Shown piece after piece: positions 11,614 to 23,600 of a DNA stretch of 64,000 nt. This DNA comes from Oasisia sp. SBJ-2009. Its lineage: Eukaryota > Annelida > Polychaeta > Sabellida > Siboglinidae. The number at the start of each line of letters is the position of its first letter. Position 1 is the stretch's first letter. The stretch spans positions 11,108,798 to 11,172,797 of the forward strand of contig OZ024854.1 of NCBI GenBank assembly GCA_964017155.1. The letters are read 5' to 3'. The translations under genes and the position numbers were made by a program. A model generated the notes under the pieces. That model was not told the DNA's origin, ran no database searches, and was given only the letters and a program-made list of their open reading frames with translations.

Positions 11614-11994
11614 CCTCTGTATATATACGTGTAATTACTCAGGCCATGCAGTAGATGAGATCACAAATGCTTATAATAATAAATGTCTAAATACATAGTA
11701 AAAACACATGAATCGTAATCGACAAGTTGAACTGCAAATGAAGGAAGAGCTGAACATATGTTTCGTATGACATTCTGATAGTCCCGAAGGCGGCACTCTT
11801 TGTCACAGTTGACCTGTCCCCAATTTGATGCGACTCAATGATCAAATACTCCGCCATGCCATCACATAATCCCTCATGGTTCTGGGACGCTATGCACAGC
11901 TGTTTACCCTACGGTACTCATGTGCCCGTGGCGATATGTTACCACCACTTGTGGACCTACAGTAACAGACTGTCCCATGGAACCCTAGAGACGT

Positions 11995-12257
11995 GGACCC
12001 ACCCTAACAAACGGACCCATGTTGTCAAACGTAGACACACCCTAACAAACGTGAGCACATACTAATAAACGTTGTTCAACCCCAGACCCAAACGTGGACC
12101 CATCCTAATAAATATCAACACACGCCAGCAAACGTGGACCCATCCTAATTAACATGAACCCACCCAGCAAACGTGGACCATCCTGATACATATATTCCAC
12201 CCCAGCAAACGGGAACCTATCCTACCAAACGCGAAGCCACCCTAACATACGTCGACA
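11995..12257. repeat. Degenerate ~20-bp minisatellite
   Basis: About a dozen diverged copies of a unit close to CCATCCTAACAAACGTGGAC. Non-coding, downstream of the phosphatidyltransferase gene. Confidence 0.7.
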
Positions 12258-12372
12258 ACTGTTCCGGTTACTGAGACAATATGCTGGGATTTCACGCTGT
12301 TATATGTAATCACGTTTATAATCTGAGCTGCTTGCGAGTTCTCTCGAATCATGTGTCCGTGAAACATCTTAT

Positions 12373-12405
<33 letters not shown>

Positions 12406-12410
12406 GCTGA
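12373..12410. repeat. (TTG)n microsatellite
   Basis: Trinucleotide repeat of about 12 units. It would read polyglutamine or polythreonine on the minus strand, but it lies beyond the stop of the minus-strand gene, in its probable 3' flank or UTR. Confidence 0.9.
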
Positions 12411-12655
12411 AACGTCTGCTCGGTGTGATGGGGTGCGAACGCACACACCCCCCCCACTGAAGCATGAGGTACAGTTGGTCAATGCGTTGATGGAAGAGTT
12501 CCATTTGAAATGAGAACAGGAAGGTTTTTGGTAAATGTCAACGGGAGTATCAGTTCGACATTGCATACACAATTGCATACACCCCGTTTCTAAAAACTAA
12601 ACAAGGTACAGTACAGGCTGTGTACACACTACTACACACACGTGTGATGTCTACG

Positions 12656-12751
12656 TCAGTGGTTGGCCTGTAGTTCTTTGTTTGTCCGTGAGACGGCAGC
12701 ACGTTCCTCTTCGTTCAGCAGACGCAAGATGTGATTGTAGATGAACCAGAG
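12656..12751 (-). CDS. Phosphatidyltransferase exon 7 (last)
   Basis: Encodes L-W-F-I-Y-N-H-I-L-R-L-L-N-E-E and a charged C-terminus, ending in TGA at 12658-12656. Acceptor ATTTCAG. A short basic/acidic cytosolic end after the last membrane segment is usual for this family. Confidence 0.8.
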   Translation of the reverse strand, partial: LWFIYNHILRLLNEEERAAVSRTNKELQANH

Positions 12752-15700
12752 CTGAAATACAAGAGCCATACGATTTTATAAAACTTCTTTGAGTACTTTC
12801 ATTGTTGCTTCATGTATTAAGCATGTATTAAAACTTGATGTTAAGAAAAGCAAAATCCTATCCAGATAAAGAAAAATTCAGATGAAGGCAGAGTCTGGCA
12901 GACTTTATACTTTGCAAATGTAACTTTGTTTAATGTAGTTTTTTACTGGGTTTTTTTCAAGCCGCATGTCAGACACATATATGCAAAGACCATGTTATTT
13001 TGCATGATGGATATCCCAAAATAAAAGTGCAATTTAGAAAGTGTATACTGTAATCACTACCCTGGTATATGCAGAGCAGCCACGGTCGAATTATGAGACT
13101 AACTGCTTCTGACAGCAAGCTGTCGTTGTCATGTGAAATATTGTAGATGTATGTCACATATTTCACTAGAGTCAGTCAGACATACCTCCACCAGCATACA
13201 GAGTGAGCGGCCGGATGCAAGCAGTCCAATGCCGACGTACTGAAGAGACATGGGAATGAAGAGATCACTCAATACGCCCGAGTAATGACAATACAACCAC
13301 AGTGGTAGGGCGTGCAAGCTTCCCACTGCAATAAACCCCCACAGGCTCTTGAAATCTGAAGCAAACAAAGTCAACAACAGTATGATCAACGTCATGCTTG
13401 CAGCATACACACGAGAAATTTATACCAAGCAACCTGCATTCTAGTTGAATACTCCTTGTAGTCTGTCCTACAATTCTACATAGTTCTGTAGATGTTCCTT
13501 AGTTGTAAAACAATGTTCTTATAAGAGTAAACATCTGAAAGGCATACAGCCCACCAAAATGTGTTTATTAAACCCTAAACAATGTTGGGAAGTTGAATGT
13601 ACGTTTGTACCATATACAAAAGATACATAGAAATAGTGGGCTTTACTTAATAAGTTTATTTGCTTTTCAGTTTCAGTTTGAATATAGAGCTTACAAAATG
13701 TTTGAACCTTATATAAAAGTCGAACAGAAAGAGTAGGCTCTATGTAGTCAATTGATTTGCCTTTCAGTCTTTGAACTTCAAAAAGGCAACCAAAATAGAT
13801 TACTTACTGTGTGCCATGACAGCTTTCACAAGGACAGGAGCTTCTGCGGGTGGCTTTTTCCATTCTGAATAACACTGATGTGTACAGACAAACGTGAGCC
13901 ACTCCAACACTGCCACCAGGAAGCCAGACTGTAATACAGGGTAATACATGTTGAACGTACTACATTCAATACAGTCAATACATGTTGTCATGATGCCTGT
14001 GCTCTGACGCAAGCTGGACATATAGAGTTGGGCAAATGTGTTACACTTTCAATGAATAATCCTGCATATGGTTTAATAAAGGACATTCTACATTGTAAAC
14101 ATGTGTTGAAAATGTGTATAAATGTTCATATTGATAAAAAGTAAAGGTATGTCCTTATATAGCATTTAGTTAAGGACTGCTCAAAGTGCTCTACACTTTA
14201 CTCCCCGGAAGACTTGCTCTGGACCTGCAGTTCTGTGGGAAGCATTCAGCCATGCTGCAATACATATGCAAACTATTCATATGCACATATCCACCACTGT
14301 CTGTGGCCTATTACTTATTCATGTGTTTGAGTCAACTGGAGCAACTTAGAAATAACAAACTTGTCCAAGATTCGAACATGTGTTCTCTAGATTGAAAACC
14401 TGGTACTCTAGTCACTGAATACTTGTGAAGTTGACAAGGAAGGTTCTCACGTAAACAGGGCTCTTGGAACAGAACAAACTATACAACAATAGTGTACCCC
14501 ATCACCCATGTACAGCATGCACTCCAGGGAGCAAGGCCAATGAGAACAAAGTAGGATTGCCTCAAGAAAAGTGAAGACTTACATGGTAAAGTCGACACCA
14601 AATCATGCCCCGGCCAATATTGTCCACCACAATGTCAAGCTGAAATTAAAGTTGCAAAACAGTGTCCTTAAAATCAGAGGAATACAAAATTTAATCCAGT
14701 AATGTCTTAGAATAACTATATTGAAGTTAACCAACCAAACTACTCTGACAGTACTTGGTTACAGCATAATACAGTGCATTTGTAACAAGGTACATTGTTG
14801 TAGTAAATTTATGTTACATCTCAATTATTTTACTTATCATGAATCGCATTCACTGACGTTCATATAATAGGCAGTGTAGTGTGTGCGTGCCAACTGATGC
14901 TCTGAGCCATGAGCCTGGTGAGTCTGGTCTGATGTTATGTCTTACCCATGCACCAAATTCTGACTGCTGCTTCAACTTCCTGGCAAGGTAGCCATCAACA
15001 CCTAGTGGAATACAACAGGAAACTGATTAAATGCTTTCATTGTACTTGAATAAAATTATTTGAAATATCGCAAACACTAACAGCAAACAATTACACAACC
15101 ACGAATACATTAGCCTGTGCATGCGCAAAGGAGTGTGTAATATAAAAGGTACTTTGGGTCAGTATCGAGGGAGTTTTTCCTGGTAGCGATTCTATGTCTT
15201 AATAATAATAATAATAATAATAATATTTATTATTTATAAAGCGCAATATTCAAATATGCTCAAAGCGCTGTACAATAAAATATAAAGCTATTCATTATGT
15301 ATTAAAACTAATATTAATAATAATAAATACAACTGTAAAATTTACTTTCAGATAAAAAAGAAGAAAAAAATAATAATACGCTATTTACATGCAAAACACA
15401 TACTAAACGATGGGATATATAAATTTCAATAAAAAATAAGATAAGATAAAATATTTGAAACAAATTTTCTAAAATGGCATTGAATATTTAAAATGTCAGC
15501 AGTAATATGTTTTGAAAATGTGCGTTTTCAGTGCCTTTCTGAAAGCCGACAAAGTTCTGCAGCACTTGATGTCAATGGGCAATGCGTTCCATAGGCGAGG
15601 TCCCACCACACGAAAACACCGGTCACCAAAACTGGTCAGCTTCGTACGCGGAATAACGAGCAAATGTTGTTTAGATGAACGCGTGCGTCCTGGACTCTGT

Positions 15701-16454
15701 CTCTTTAGTAGGTTTGCCAGATACACGGGAGCCGTCCCATTCAGACATCGGTACACATGGAGAAGTATTTTATACTCGATGCGGCATTTAACTGGCAGCC
15801 AGTGTAGGTCTTTTAGAACTGGCGTTATATGATCACGACGTGGTGTAAACGTGATTACTCTGGCTGCCATGTTTTGAACTCGCTGGAGTTTATTTATCTG
15901 GTCCCGAGGTAGTCCAATTAGTAGCGCGTTCCCGTAGTCCAGTCTTGATGTAATAAAAGCGTGAACGAGTGCTTTAGTGGCATCTATTGTGAGATATCGC
16001 CTGATGTGGCTAATGTTGTGAAGATGCATATATCCTGTTCGGCAAATGGTACTGATGTGACTGGTCATGCTGAGGGAGGAATCGAATACAACGCCAAGGT
16101 TGCGAACACTTGTTGAAGGAATTCTTGTCGTGTCACCAACAGTGATGCGAAAGTCCTTGAGCGTCGGCAACCTTTGCTTTGTTCCGAACACAATGACATC
16201 CGTCTTGTGGTCATTCAGCTTGAGTGAATTGGTTCGAGACGGGAGCCACTGACCTCAAAATGTTTTACTTTGTTTATATTAATCACAACATTGGGTAATA
16301 GGTGTATGCACACTTGTATTAACTACTATTATGTGTATATTTGCATTATCATTTTGTGAAAAATTAATGTATATATGCCTTTTATAAAAAAAAAAATGTG
16401 TACTCGCTATGTCATCACTACATTTTCGGGTTGCAAATAAACTTATTGTTCTTG

Positions 16455-16488
<34 letters not shown>

Positions 16489-17157
16489 TACCTCGGTATA
16501 TAATTATATATTATATATATACTACCCCGGTATATAATTATAATATATATATATATATACACTATAATATATATATTATGCTTTCTATCACAGTACATTG
16601 ATAAATGTGTGACGAATATACAAATAATTACTAATTAATGTTAAATGTTGAAATAGAGCACTGTACTCACCATCTAATGATATGGACACAGTGTAGAGGG
16701 CGGCTGAAGTGAAGGGGTGGGAGTAATATGTCACCCAGGACATCAGCACAAGCACAAATCGCAAGTAATCTGAAGACAGAATGCATCCAAAGTAACACAA
16801 GTAACCTAAAGATAAAGCCCGTACAAGACATTGTTACAAGTATCTGACACAAGCAGTGTGACGTCAGAACTTATCCAAGACACCACTAAGTGTATCAGAC
16901 AACTAATTTGAAGAAAGGACATTTAAAGAAAGAATATTTATATTACTAACACAGCTAGACATAATGAGTATTAGAGTAATCAGAAACAAGTAATCTGAAG
17001 ACAGAACATCCAAGACACATAGACTAAGAGGGAGAAGGCCGGTGGTAGGCATATCAAACAAACATGCAAGGTATGTTCTTGTTTGATAGATTTTACACTG
17101 GTACTTACCTATTATATTTGGTATGTAGAGCAATCTTTTACGCATCATTTCTGTCAT
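12656..17157 (-). CDS. CDP-alcohol phosphatidyltransferase, PI-synthase-like (7 exons)
   Basis: Enzymes of this family transfer a phosphatidyl group from a CDP-linked lipid to an alcohol, in membranes of the secretory pathway. The seven exons join in frame to about 240 residues. The hallmark CDP-alcohol motif D(x2)DG(x2)AR(x8)G(x3)D(x3)D is complete and spans exons 2-4: S-L-D-G-V-D-G-Y-L-A-R, then F-G-A-W-L-D-I-V-V-D. The N-terminal I-P-N-I-I segment and about 240-residue length resemble CDP-diacylglycerol-inositol 3-phosphatidyltransferase (human enzyme about 213 residues), with several hydrophobic segments as expected of an integral membrane enzyme. Substrate is inferred, so no symbol is given. 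It lies head-to-head with carboxypeptidase D. Intron 2 carries a LINE in the same orientation. Confidence 0.85.
13186..13355 (-). CDS. Phosphatidyltransferase exon 6
   Basis: Encodes F-K-S-L-W-G-F-I-A-V-G-S-L and a second hydrophobic stretch near its end (Y-V-G-I-G-L-L-A-S-G-R). Acceptor TTGCTTCAG, donor GTATGT. Confidence 0.8.
13808..14003 (-). CDS. Phosphatidyltransferase exon 5
   Basis: Begins S-T-G-I-M-T-T-C-I-D and includes a hydrophobic segment (G-F-L-V-A-V-L-E-W-L-T-F-V). Donor GTAAGT at 13807, phase 1. The acceptor (GCGTCAG) was chosen because it keeps phase 0 with exon 4. Confidence 0.75.
14128..14430 (-). mobile_element. tRNA-derived SINE, family A, copy 1
   Basis: The reverse complement matches the body of the SINE at 33836-34172, including a weak B-box (GTTCGAATCTTGG) at its head and an end with CTTTGAGCAGTCC and ACCTTTACTTT. 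It lies in intron 4 of the phosphatidyltransferase gene. Confidence 0.75.
14583..14639 (-). CDS. Phosphatidyltransferase exon 4
   Basis: Encodes L-D-I-V-V-D-N-I-G-R-G-M-I-W, supplying the last two aspartates of the motif. Acceptor TTTCAG, donor GTAAGT, phase 0 at both ends. Confidence 0.85.
14946..15001 (-). CDS. Phosphatidyltransferase exon 3
   Basis: Encodes V-D-G-Y-L-A-R-K-L-K-Q-Q-S-E-F-G-A-W, the core of the CDP-alcohol motif. Entered in phase 1, leaves in phase 0 before GTAAG. Confidence 0.85.
15199..16255 (-). mobile_element. 5'-truncated LINE with reverse-transcriptase C-terminus
   Basis: The minus strand is open from about 16251 to the stop at 15496 (about 250 codons). It reads L-K-L-N-D-H-K-T-D-V-I-V-F-G, N-L-G-V-V-F-D, S-R-L-D-Y-G-N-A-L-L, R-V-Q-N-M-A-A-R and D-L-H-W-L-P-V, ending W-N-A-L-P, K-A-L-K-T-H-I-F-K. 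These are the thumb and C-terminal motifs of jockey/CR1/L2-like reverse transcriptases. The catalytic palm (with Y-x-D-D) is missing, lost by 5' truncation. A 3' UTR and (ATT)n tail end at about 15199. The frame is unbroken, so the insertion may be fairly young. It sits in the sense orientation in intron 2 of the phosphatidyltransferase gene. Confidence 0.88.
16671..16769 (-). CDS. Phosphatidyltransferase exon 2
   Basis: Encodes Y-L-R-F-V-L-V-L-M-S-W and onward to the first D-G of the catalytic motif, with donor GTGAGT at 16670. I chose the acceptor CTTCAG at 16770, which joins P-N-I-I directly to (D)Y-L-R as the family expects. An alternative acceptor TTTAG gives a start at 16805 and 12 extra in-frame residues. 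Confidence 0.7.
17109..17157 (-). CDS. Phosphatidyltransferase exon 1
   Basis: Starts at M-T-E-M-M-R-K-R and encodes 16 residues ending I-P-N-I-I, then donor GTAAGT at 17108, phase 1. The PN-I-I segment matches the N-terminus of PI-synthase-like enzymes. The 5' UTR cannot be delimited. Confidence 0.75.
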
Positions 17158-17282
17158 CTTTTATGATGCGGAATGTATCGCTGTATCACACACAAGATGA
17201 TGCCATGTAAAGTAAACAGGATCATCCAAATAACCATTCCAGTTTTAATAATGTATATCAAATGTATGTGTGTGCATGCATA

Positions 17283-17283
<1 letters not shown>

Positions 17284-17333
<50 letters not shown>

Positions 17334-17450
17334 GTGCATGCGTGCATGTATGTGTGCATGTGTGTGTATGTGTGTGTGTGCATGTGTGTGTGTGTGTGGG
17401 TGCGCGCGCGCGCGCGCGTGCGCGTGCGCGTGTGTGTGTGTGTGTGTTTA
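17284..17450. repeat. (GT)n / (GC)n microsatellite
   Basis: Long GT tract with GCAT and (GC)n interruptions, just upstream of the phosphatidyltransferase start on the minus strand. Cys-Val or Thr-His frames are artefacts. Confidence 0.95.
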
Positions 17451-17623
17451 CATGCATATGTGGATCGATCAAAGCATTCATGCATGTGTTGTGTATATGT
17501 GAGTATGTGCTTAACATATGAATTGTGGGAATTAAAACACCTTAATACTAATATATTCACTCGGCTGACAGTTTAATAAAATGGATTTGTTACAACTGCT
17601 AAAACTAATTAGTTCACCAGTTA

Positions 17624-18126
17624 CGCCTCTGGAACAATCTGCCGCTTGCCATGCGTGCCACAGACTCCCTCAGTGCTTTCAAGAAGCAACTGAAGACACT
17701 TCTGTTTAAGAGGGCTTTTTCACTTTAAAAGAACAATATTTTAATATCCGAACATTTTTAATATGTACTATTTATCAACTATTTTATTATTTATTTATTT
17801 TTTATTTAATAATTATTTAGTTTTAATATCTACTATTTTTAATATCTGTTATTTATCAACTATTTTAATATTTATTTTTTACATTGTAATATAATTAACT
17901 ATTATTTATCAGTATGAGTATTTTAGTATTATTAAGATTAAGATTATTTATTTATACTGGATTTTTGTTTTTTTGCTTTTTACAGATCTATTTATTTTAC
18001 AACTACGTCTCTATTTTTTATTTTTAGGTAATCTGTATATTCATGTAAAGTGTAATGCGCCTCTGAATGGTTTTATTGCTAGAGATATGGCGTAGATAAA
18101 TACTGTATTTATTATTATTATTATAT
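17624..18126 (+). mobile_element. 5'-truncated LINE, 3' end only
   Basis: Plus-strand codons from 17624 read R-L-W-N-N-L-P, then S-A-F-K-K-Q-L-K-T-L-L-F-K and a stop at 17726. This is the same reverse-transcriptase tail motif as at 3288 but a distinct subfamily. An AT-rich 3' UTR and an ATT-repeat tail (18108-18126) follow. Confidence 0.75.
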
Positions 18127-19067
18127 TAGTTACACCAACTGACAATATAATATGCCTGAAGCCATAACAATGTAGATGTGGATGTTAGTAACAATGTTAG
18201 TAGATGAGTGGACAAGATTTATTGTCTGTCTAAATGAGATTTGTTATCTATGTCTAAAGAGACTGAAGTACAGGCTCCAGCTAGGATAGACTAGTTCAGG
18301 CTCCAGCCTATATTACATATGCAAACCAGGTATGGAGTCCATATTAGAGCTCTAGAAAATGTTCAGTATCAAGTAACTACACACATTCCTGGTTACAAAT
18401 CAAGACCTAGAATATATAGAATGTCTACAAAGACTAACGTTACCTATTCTCTCATACCGTCGCCTTAATTAGGGGATATTTGATTGAGATTTATAAAATA
18501 GGCCTACCAACAGGAAAATATGATTCTGCTGTTGCATCATATTTACATTGAGGGAAAACGATACACAAGCAAAATGGCACCACCAAAAATATTTAACGAA
18601 AGATGCTGATTGAACATTTGGAAAAATCGTCCAAACAGAAGTTACGATAGAGAGCTGGCACAAGAGGCAGGAATGCCTAATCAAGCCAAAGAGGATCTGC
18701 ATCCATAATAAAGACTACGCAGGCTAGGACCCTAGTCATGTAGGCTAGATAAGCATAAGGTAGCGTAAGGGGAGCCGGATATTTCGGCCCAAAACATTTC
18801 GGCACATTGTGCCAAAACATCCGTTTCTGAAATCGTTGAAGTTCGGCATGTTTGTGCTCACATGGGCCGAATCATCCGTACCTGCAACGTGTGCCGGCGA
18901 GCTACATGAGCCGAATCATCTGTCCTGATGTTTGGAGATATCTTCGTATTGCGTACTATATATAATTTTGGTATTATTTCTGCATTGTTATTCGCGAAAT
19001 TGTGTGTCATTTCATTGCGTATTATAGATTAATAAGCTGGGCAAACAAAAAAGTATTTTTTGTGTGC
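18127..19067. other. Intergenic sequence
   Basis: No gene seen. A degenerate repeat of GCCGAATCATCCGT lies around 18780-18930. The rest is unremarkable AT-rich sequence. Confidence 0.4.
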
Positions 19068-19345
19068 AGCGTGGGGAGGGACGGTAAAGGCTACTAAAGC
19101 ACCAGACTGTCAATCAAGGGGATGGTGGTTCAAACGGGTTCCCATTCAATCCCACCTATCACTGTTTCGAAACTTAGTCTTAGGCAATTTCATTCACCCC
19201 ATGCACATTTACCTGCATGTGTCTTTCGGAAGAAACACTAAAAGTAAAACCGATGGTCCCTTCTTATCTGGATCGAGTCTATGGCAAGGGAAGTTTAAAG
19301 GATCTTAAATGTACGTGTAACCTGTTGTGGAGTCACTAATTCTAG
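19068..19345 (+). mobile_element. tRNA-derived SINE, family B, copy 1
   Basis: The head resembles a tRNA gene, with a decayed A-box and a B-box region (GGTGGTTCAAACGGG) interrupted by a short duplication. The body matches the family B copies at 40345-40632 and 47415-47675 (CACTGTTTCGAAACTTAG, then GTCTTTCGGAAG). It lies about 400 bp upstream of the carboxypeptidase D start codon. Confidence 0.75.
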
Positions 19346-19749
19346 AGAAGGACAACTCATACGTTAGCTCAAGTTTGGGCTGTTTGAAGAAAACCACCTA
19401 TACTATATAGACTTTAATAGAGTATAGACCTAGACTGAGGCAATTGAAAAGAATATAGCCTAGCTAGCTCTGCATGCAATCGACGTTGGATCGTGTATGT
19501 ATCAATGATTCTGCTATTATGATTGTGGAGAACAAGCATGACAGATCGGACAATAAATATTGGTGAACGCTGATTTATAATTTGTTTTTGAATGTGTGTT
19601 GTTTACTCACTGAGTGTAACAGTGCGCGATTCCAATCCAATGTGAGCACCTTACTTCCGTATACAAAAACACCGCGCCTCCACGTCAAAGGTCAAGGCCG
19701 CTCGAATTTACTTCCGTTCATAATCAGTCGCAGTGGAATCGGTGTCAAG

Positions 19750-20602
19750 ATGGCACAACTTCGGGAAGGCTGCTGGTTCATCAGATTTATCACGATTTGC
19801 CTGCTTTTCGTAACTTTTATTTCAGTGACATATGCAGGTATCGATGTATCCCGAGACACCACGATAGACAGATCGCAGTACATACATAATGACGAACTCG
19901 GTGAGGTTTTAAGAAAGTTAACATCAACTTATCGTAACGTGTCGAAGTTGCACTCCATCGGACGTAGCGCTGAGAACAGGCAGTTATGGGTTGTTCAGAT
20001 TAGTGACAAAGTCGATGAAACGGAGCCCGGTGAACCCATGATGAAATATGTCGCCAACATGCACGGAAACGAACCGGTTGGTAGACAGCTGCTGGTTTAC
20101 CTTGTGGAATACTTGCTCGTCAACTATGGTAAACTTGACAGGGTCACCGACCTAATCGACAGCACCAATATTTTCATCATGCCCAGTTTCAACCCAGATG
20201 GATTTGAGAGGTCTACACTTGGCGACTGTGGCGGTGATATAGGTCGGGATAACGCGAACAATGTTGACTTGAATCGCAATTTCCCTGACCAGTTTCACCC
20301 CAGTGATAAACTTGCGTCTATTGAACCAGAAACAGCAGCAATGATCAGATGGATAACATCTAACAAGTTTGTGTTGTCTGCAAATCTGCACGGAGGTACA
20401 GAAGTTGTGAGTTATCCGTATGACGACTCGGCTAGAAATATGGATTCTGCGAAATACAGTCGGAGCCCAGATGACAAACTTTTTCGATACCTTGCCAAAA
20501 CTTACGCCAGTCACCATAAAACGATGCGCTCAGGGTCTGCTTGTACAGAAAAAGTTTTCCACGATGGAACAGTCAATGGTGCCGAGTGGTATCCACTCTC
20601 TG
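19750..20602 (+). CDS. CPD: CPD exon 1: signal peptide and most of CP1
   Basis: Residues 1-284. The leader [10 protein letters not shown] is followed by a hydrophobic core to about A29. It contains M-H-G-N-E-P-V-G (H105/E108 zinc ligands), G-R-D-N-A (R166), D-L-N-R-N-F-P-D (N175/R176) and L-S-A-N-L-H-G-G (H214). The frame stays open upstream to 19582, but the ATG at 19750 has a better context (AAG-ATG-G) and directly precedes the signal peptide. This single 853-nt exon covers what takes four exons in CP2. Donor GTAAGT at 20603, phase 1. Confidence 0.95.
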
Positions 20603-23600
20603 GTAAGTACGACTGGAGCATTAGGCTATGACTATGTAATTATATTCGAACCTGTTACAACAACAGCACATCTAGATACATAATACATGTTGACATTTTA
20701 AAATGTATTTCTTGTTATATCATTATCTTTCCACATACATTCAACACAGTCAGCACGTGGCACATCTGTGGCCCATGGAGTCCACTCACTCCACTGTTTT
20801 GCATCAGGAAAGTTCTGGTGAACTATTGCATCATTTTCCAAATTTGTTCAATAGCCTATCAACCACTCTCATCTACACAACCAGCATATCTAAACTCAGT
20901 GCTATCTCCAGCAAGAAATTCCAGACAGCTACGCTTAACCAGTAGTAATCCTCTTTACATTCCTCGGGAAGACCCGAGCTTTCTCGGTTGCCGCACCAAA
21001 GGTGTCACTGTGGAATTCGCTTCCTGCCAGTGTTAAATCAGAAGGTAATATAGTTTCATTCTGCCGACGTTTAATAACCTATCTCTTTAATGCTGCCTAG
21101 CCTCCTAGCTTCTTCATCCATCCATTGATGACTCACGCACTGTTTTCGATTATGAGTTTGCTTAATCCCTTGGTTTTGTCGTGCCACTGAGCTTGATCTT
21201 CAAGGATATTGGTGCAAAATAAGTCATTATTATTATGGTATTTCTTGATTTATAACGAACTACAGCCTTAGCCCGTTATGACTTCATTTCCTCTCTTGTC
21301 CCTACCAAATTCATTGCTACTGTGATGAATTAGACAGGAAACTTAATAATAATGATTGATGGGACGTGGCAAGTGTGACAGGAATGTATTGTGAAGTAAG
21401 TATTTCAAATCAATCAGATACAATTGAACTCCAGTTCATACTCTTAGATGCCACGATGGGGGAAAAGACAGATTGATGACATTCTGATAAGGTTCTGGTT
21501 AGATGGAACTTTAGTTCTGAGTTAAACTAAAAGGTAACAGAACAATGGCATGCTACATAAATAAATCAAGCACTGACATGAAGATCGTGACTACAGGAGA
21601 TTTATCACATCCTCCCCTTGTGTTGAATAATGGAGATGGTGCTTTATATGATGATAAATGATACGATGATTTTTCAATCAATCAACTTATTCTTCAATTA
21701 CGTCATTGTTCTGATTGGATGGTAAACAGGTATCACAATTTGGCAATGGAAGTTTGTATGGAATCTGGGTTATATTTATGTTTTTACCACACATGCATGG
21801 GTGAATGGGGTGACAAGCAGAGATCAGAAATGCTAATATATATGCAGGAATATAGCCTGGGAAACAAGTCAATTGAATCTGTAGTTGGGAGTTCTGCTGT
21901 TGGAACCTTGGTTTAACTGAGTGTTTAATGAAAGTTATATATACAATTTATACTAATACATAAAATGGTACAACTGAGTAAATATACATTTATATCTTCA
22001 ATATTGTCTCAATACATTGTTGTATAAATAAAGTGTTTTTGATGGAACTTCCCAAATACAAAGTTATGGAACTGTTCACTGATATGATTCAACAAGATGA
22101 AGTTTGACCATTAAGTCCATATTTTCCAGTAGTTTTCTACCACTATTTTGCATAATATCCTCAAAGACAGTTGAATGTGCAGCAAAGTTTAATGCATGGT
22201 TATAATAAATGTATTGCAAAGAAATTCTGACTTTGTCTTGCACTTATTTTAAATACAAAGAATTTTAAAGTTCACAAGTGAGATTTACATTTTGAAATTA
22301 ATTTTGTGAATTTATATTATTTTAATTTAAGTTACCATTTATTTAGGTTATTAAAACATACGTTCACATGAATATATTTAGGGCAATTCCACGGTAACGG
22401 AATTACAATTCACAATATTTTTTGGTTTAAAATGGTTATATTTTCCCATTCAGCATGTATCTACAAAAGAAACTTAAACATGGTTTGAAGTCCACACTAC
22501 ACCCTATAAGTGCCAGTGGTACCTGTTAAGAAATGTAAAATAATTACAAAATTATGGCTGTTTTAATTTTGGTAACGGAATTACTCAGAGAATTTGAACA
22601 TCAGTTTTTATTAAATGTCATGACATATCGTCTGAAATCTGCAATCTACCAGGGCCAACAACTAGCATTAATAAATAGACATATAACATGACCTTGTATT
22701 GGATAGAATTTTACTCATTATATATGTACTGTTTTTTACAGTGAGCTGGTTTTGATCGGTAACGGAATTACATGCAATAGTAACGGAATTACGAGTCTGA
22801 CTATTTTTGGAATAAAACATCAAATAATAATTGATGCTCATTTTTTCTTTTCTGCAAGATTACAGAACACCATAACTTCATGTTCTGCTAAAAATAACAA
22901 TTGTACTGGCCAATAATTGTACACACAGTACAGCGATGTATTTCACATTTAACTAAAAATCAGTCGAAAGCAGTTATTGAACTCCAGTCCATCTGTGGGT
23001 CAGGGAGGATGTTAATGTCACAATCTTTATCAGTAGAGGCAGTCAATATATCTTCAACATCAGGCCACATAAATTTACATAGTTCAACACACTTCAAGTA
23101 ATTTGTCACCTTAGTTTAAAAAACCCGGGAAGACACTTTTTTTTTTACAACCATCCACTTTAAGTCCAGACATTTTGGCAAGGTCTTTTCTGTATTCTCA
23201 AGTTTGATTACCCATGCTGTTGTCTTCTTTGTCATCTTCATTATTTAAGTGTTTTAATTTTGAAGAAGTTCCTCATGGATTATTATTTGAAATGGTTCTG
23301 TATAACAGTCACAAACAATGTAATCGACTACCCTCTGACTCTTTGCAACTGCTTAATGTTGGGAATTAGACTGATCTCATTCCAGTCATATGAGCTTTAT
23401 CATTTTTAATTCAACCATGGCATAGTTGATGCATCCATGTAAAATATTCTGACAGGTCCTGGCAGCAACTTTGTTAAACTTATTGGATGTGATCGCGCGA
23501 TATCACTCTCAGAGAACAATTGGAGTCATAGTCTTGGACAATAAACCTTAGCCATGTGGTAAAGAAATATTGTGTAGAATTTCTTTGAAAGTCCATGAAC

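Noticed and set aside
19582..19749. Upstream ATG at 19582 as the CPD start
   Set aside because: The frame is open, but it would put 56 extra residues before the signal peptide. The ATG at 19750 has a better context and sits directly before the hydrophobic leader.
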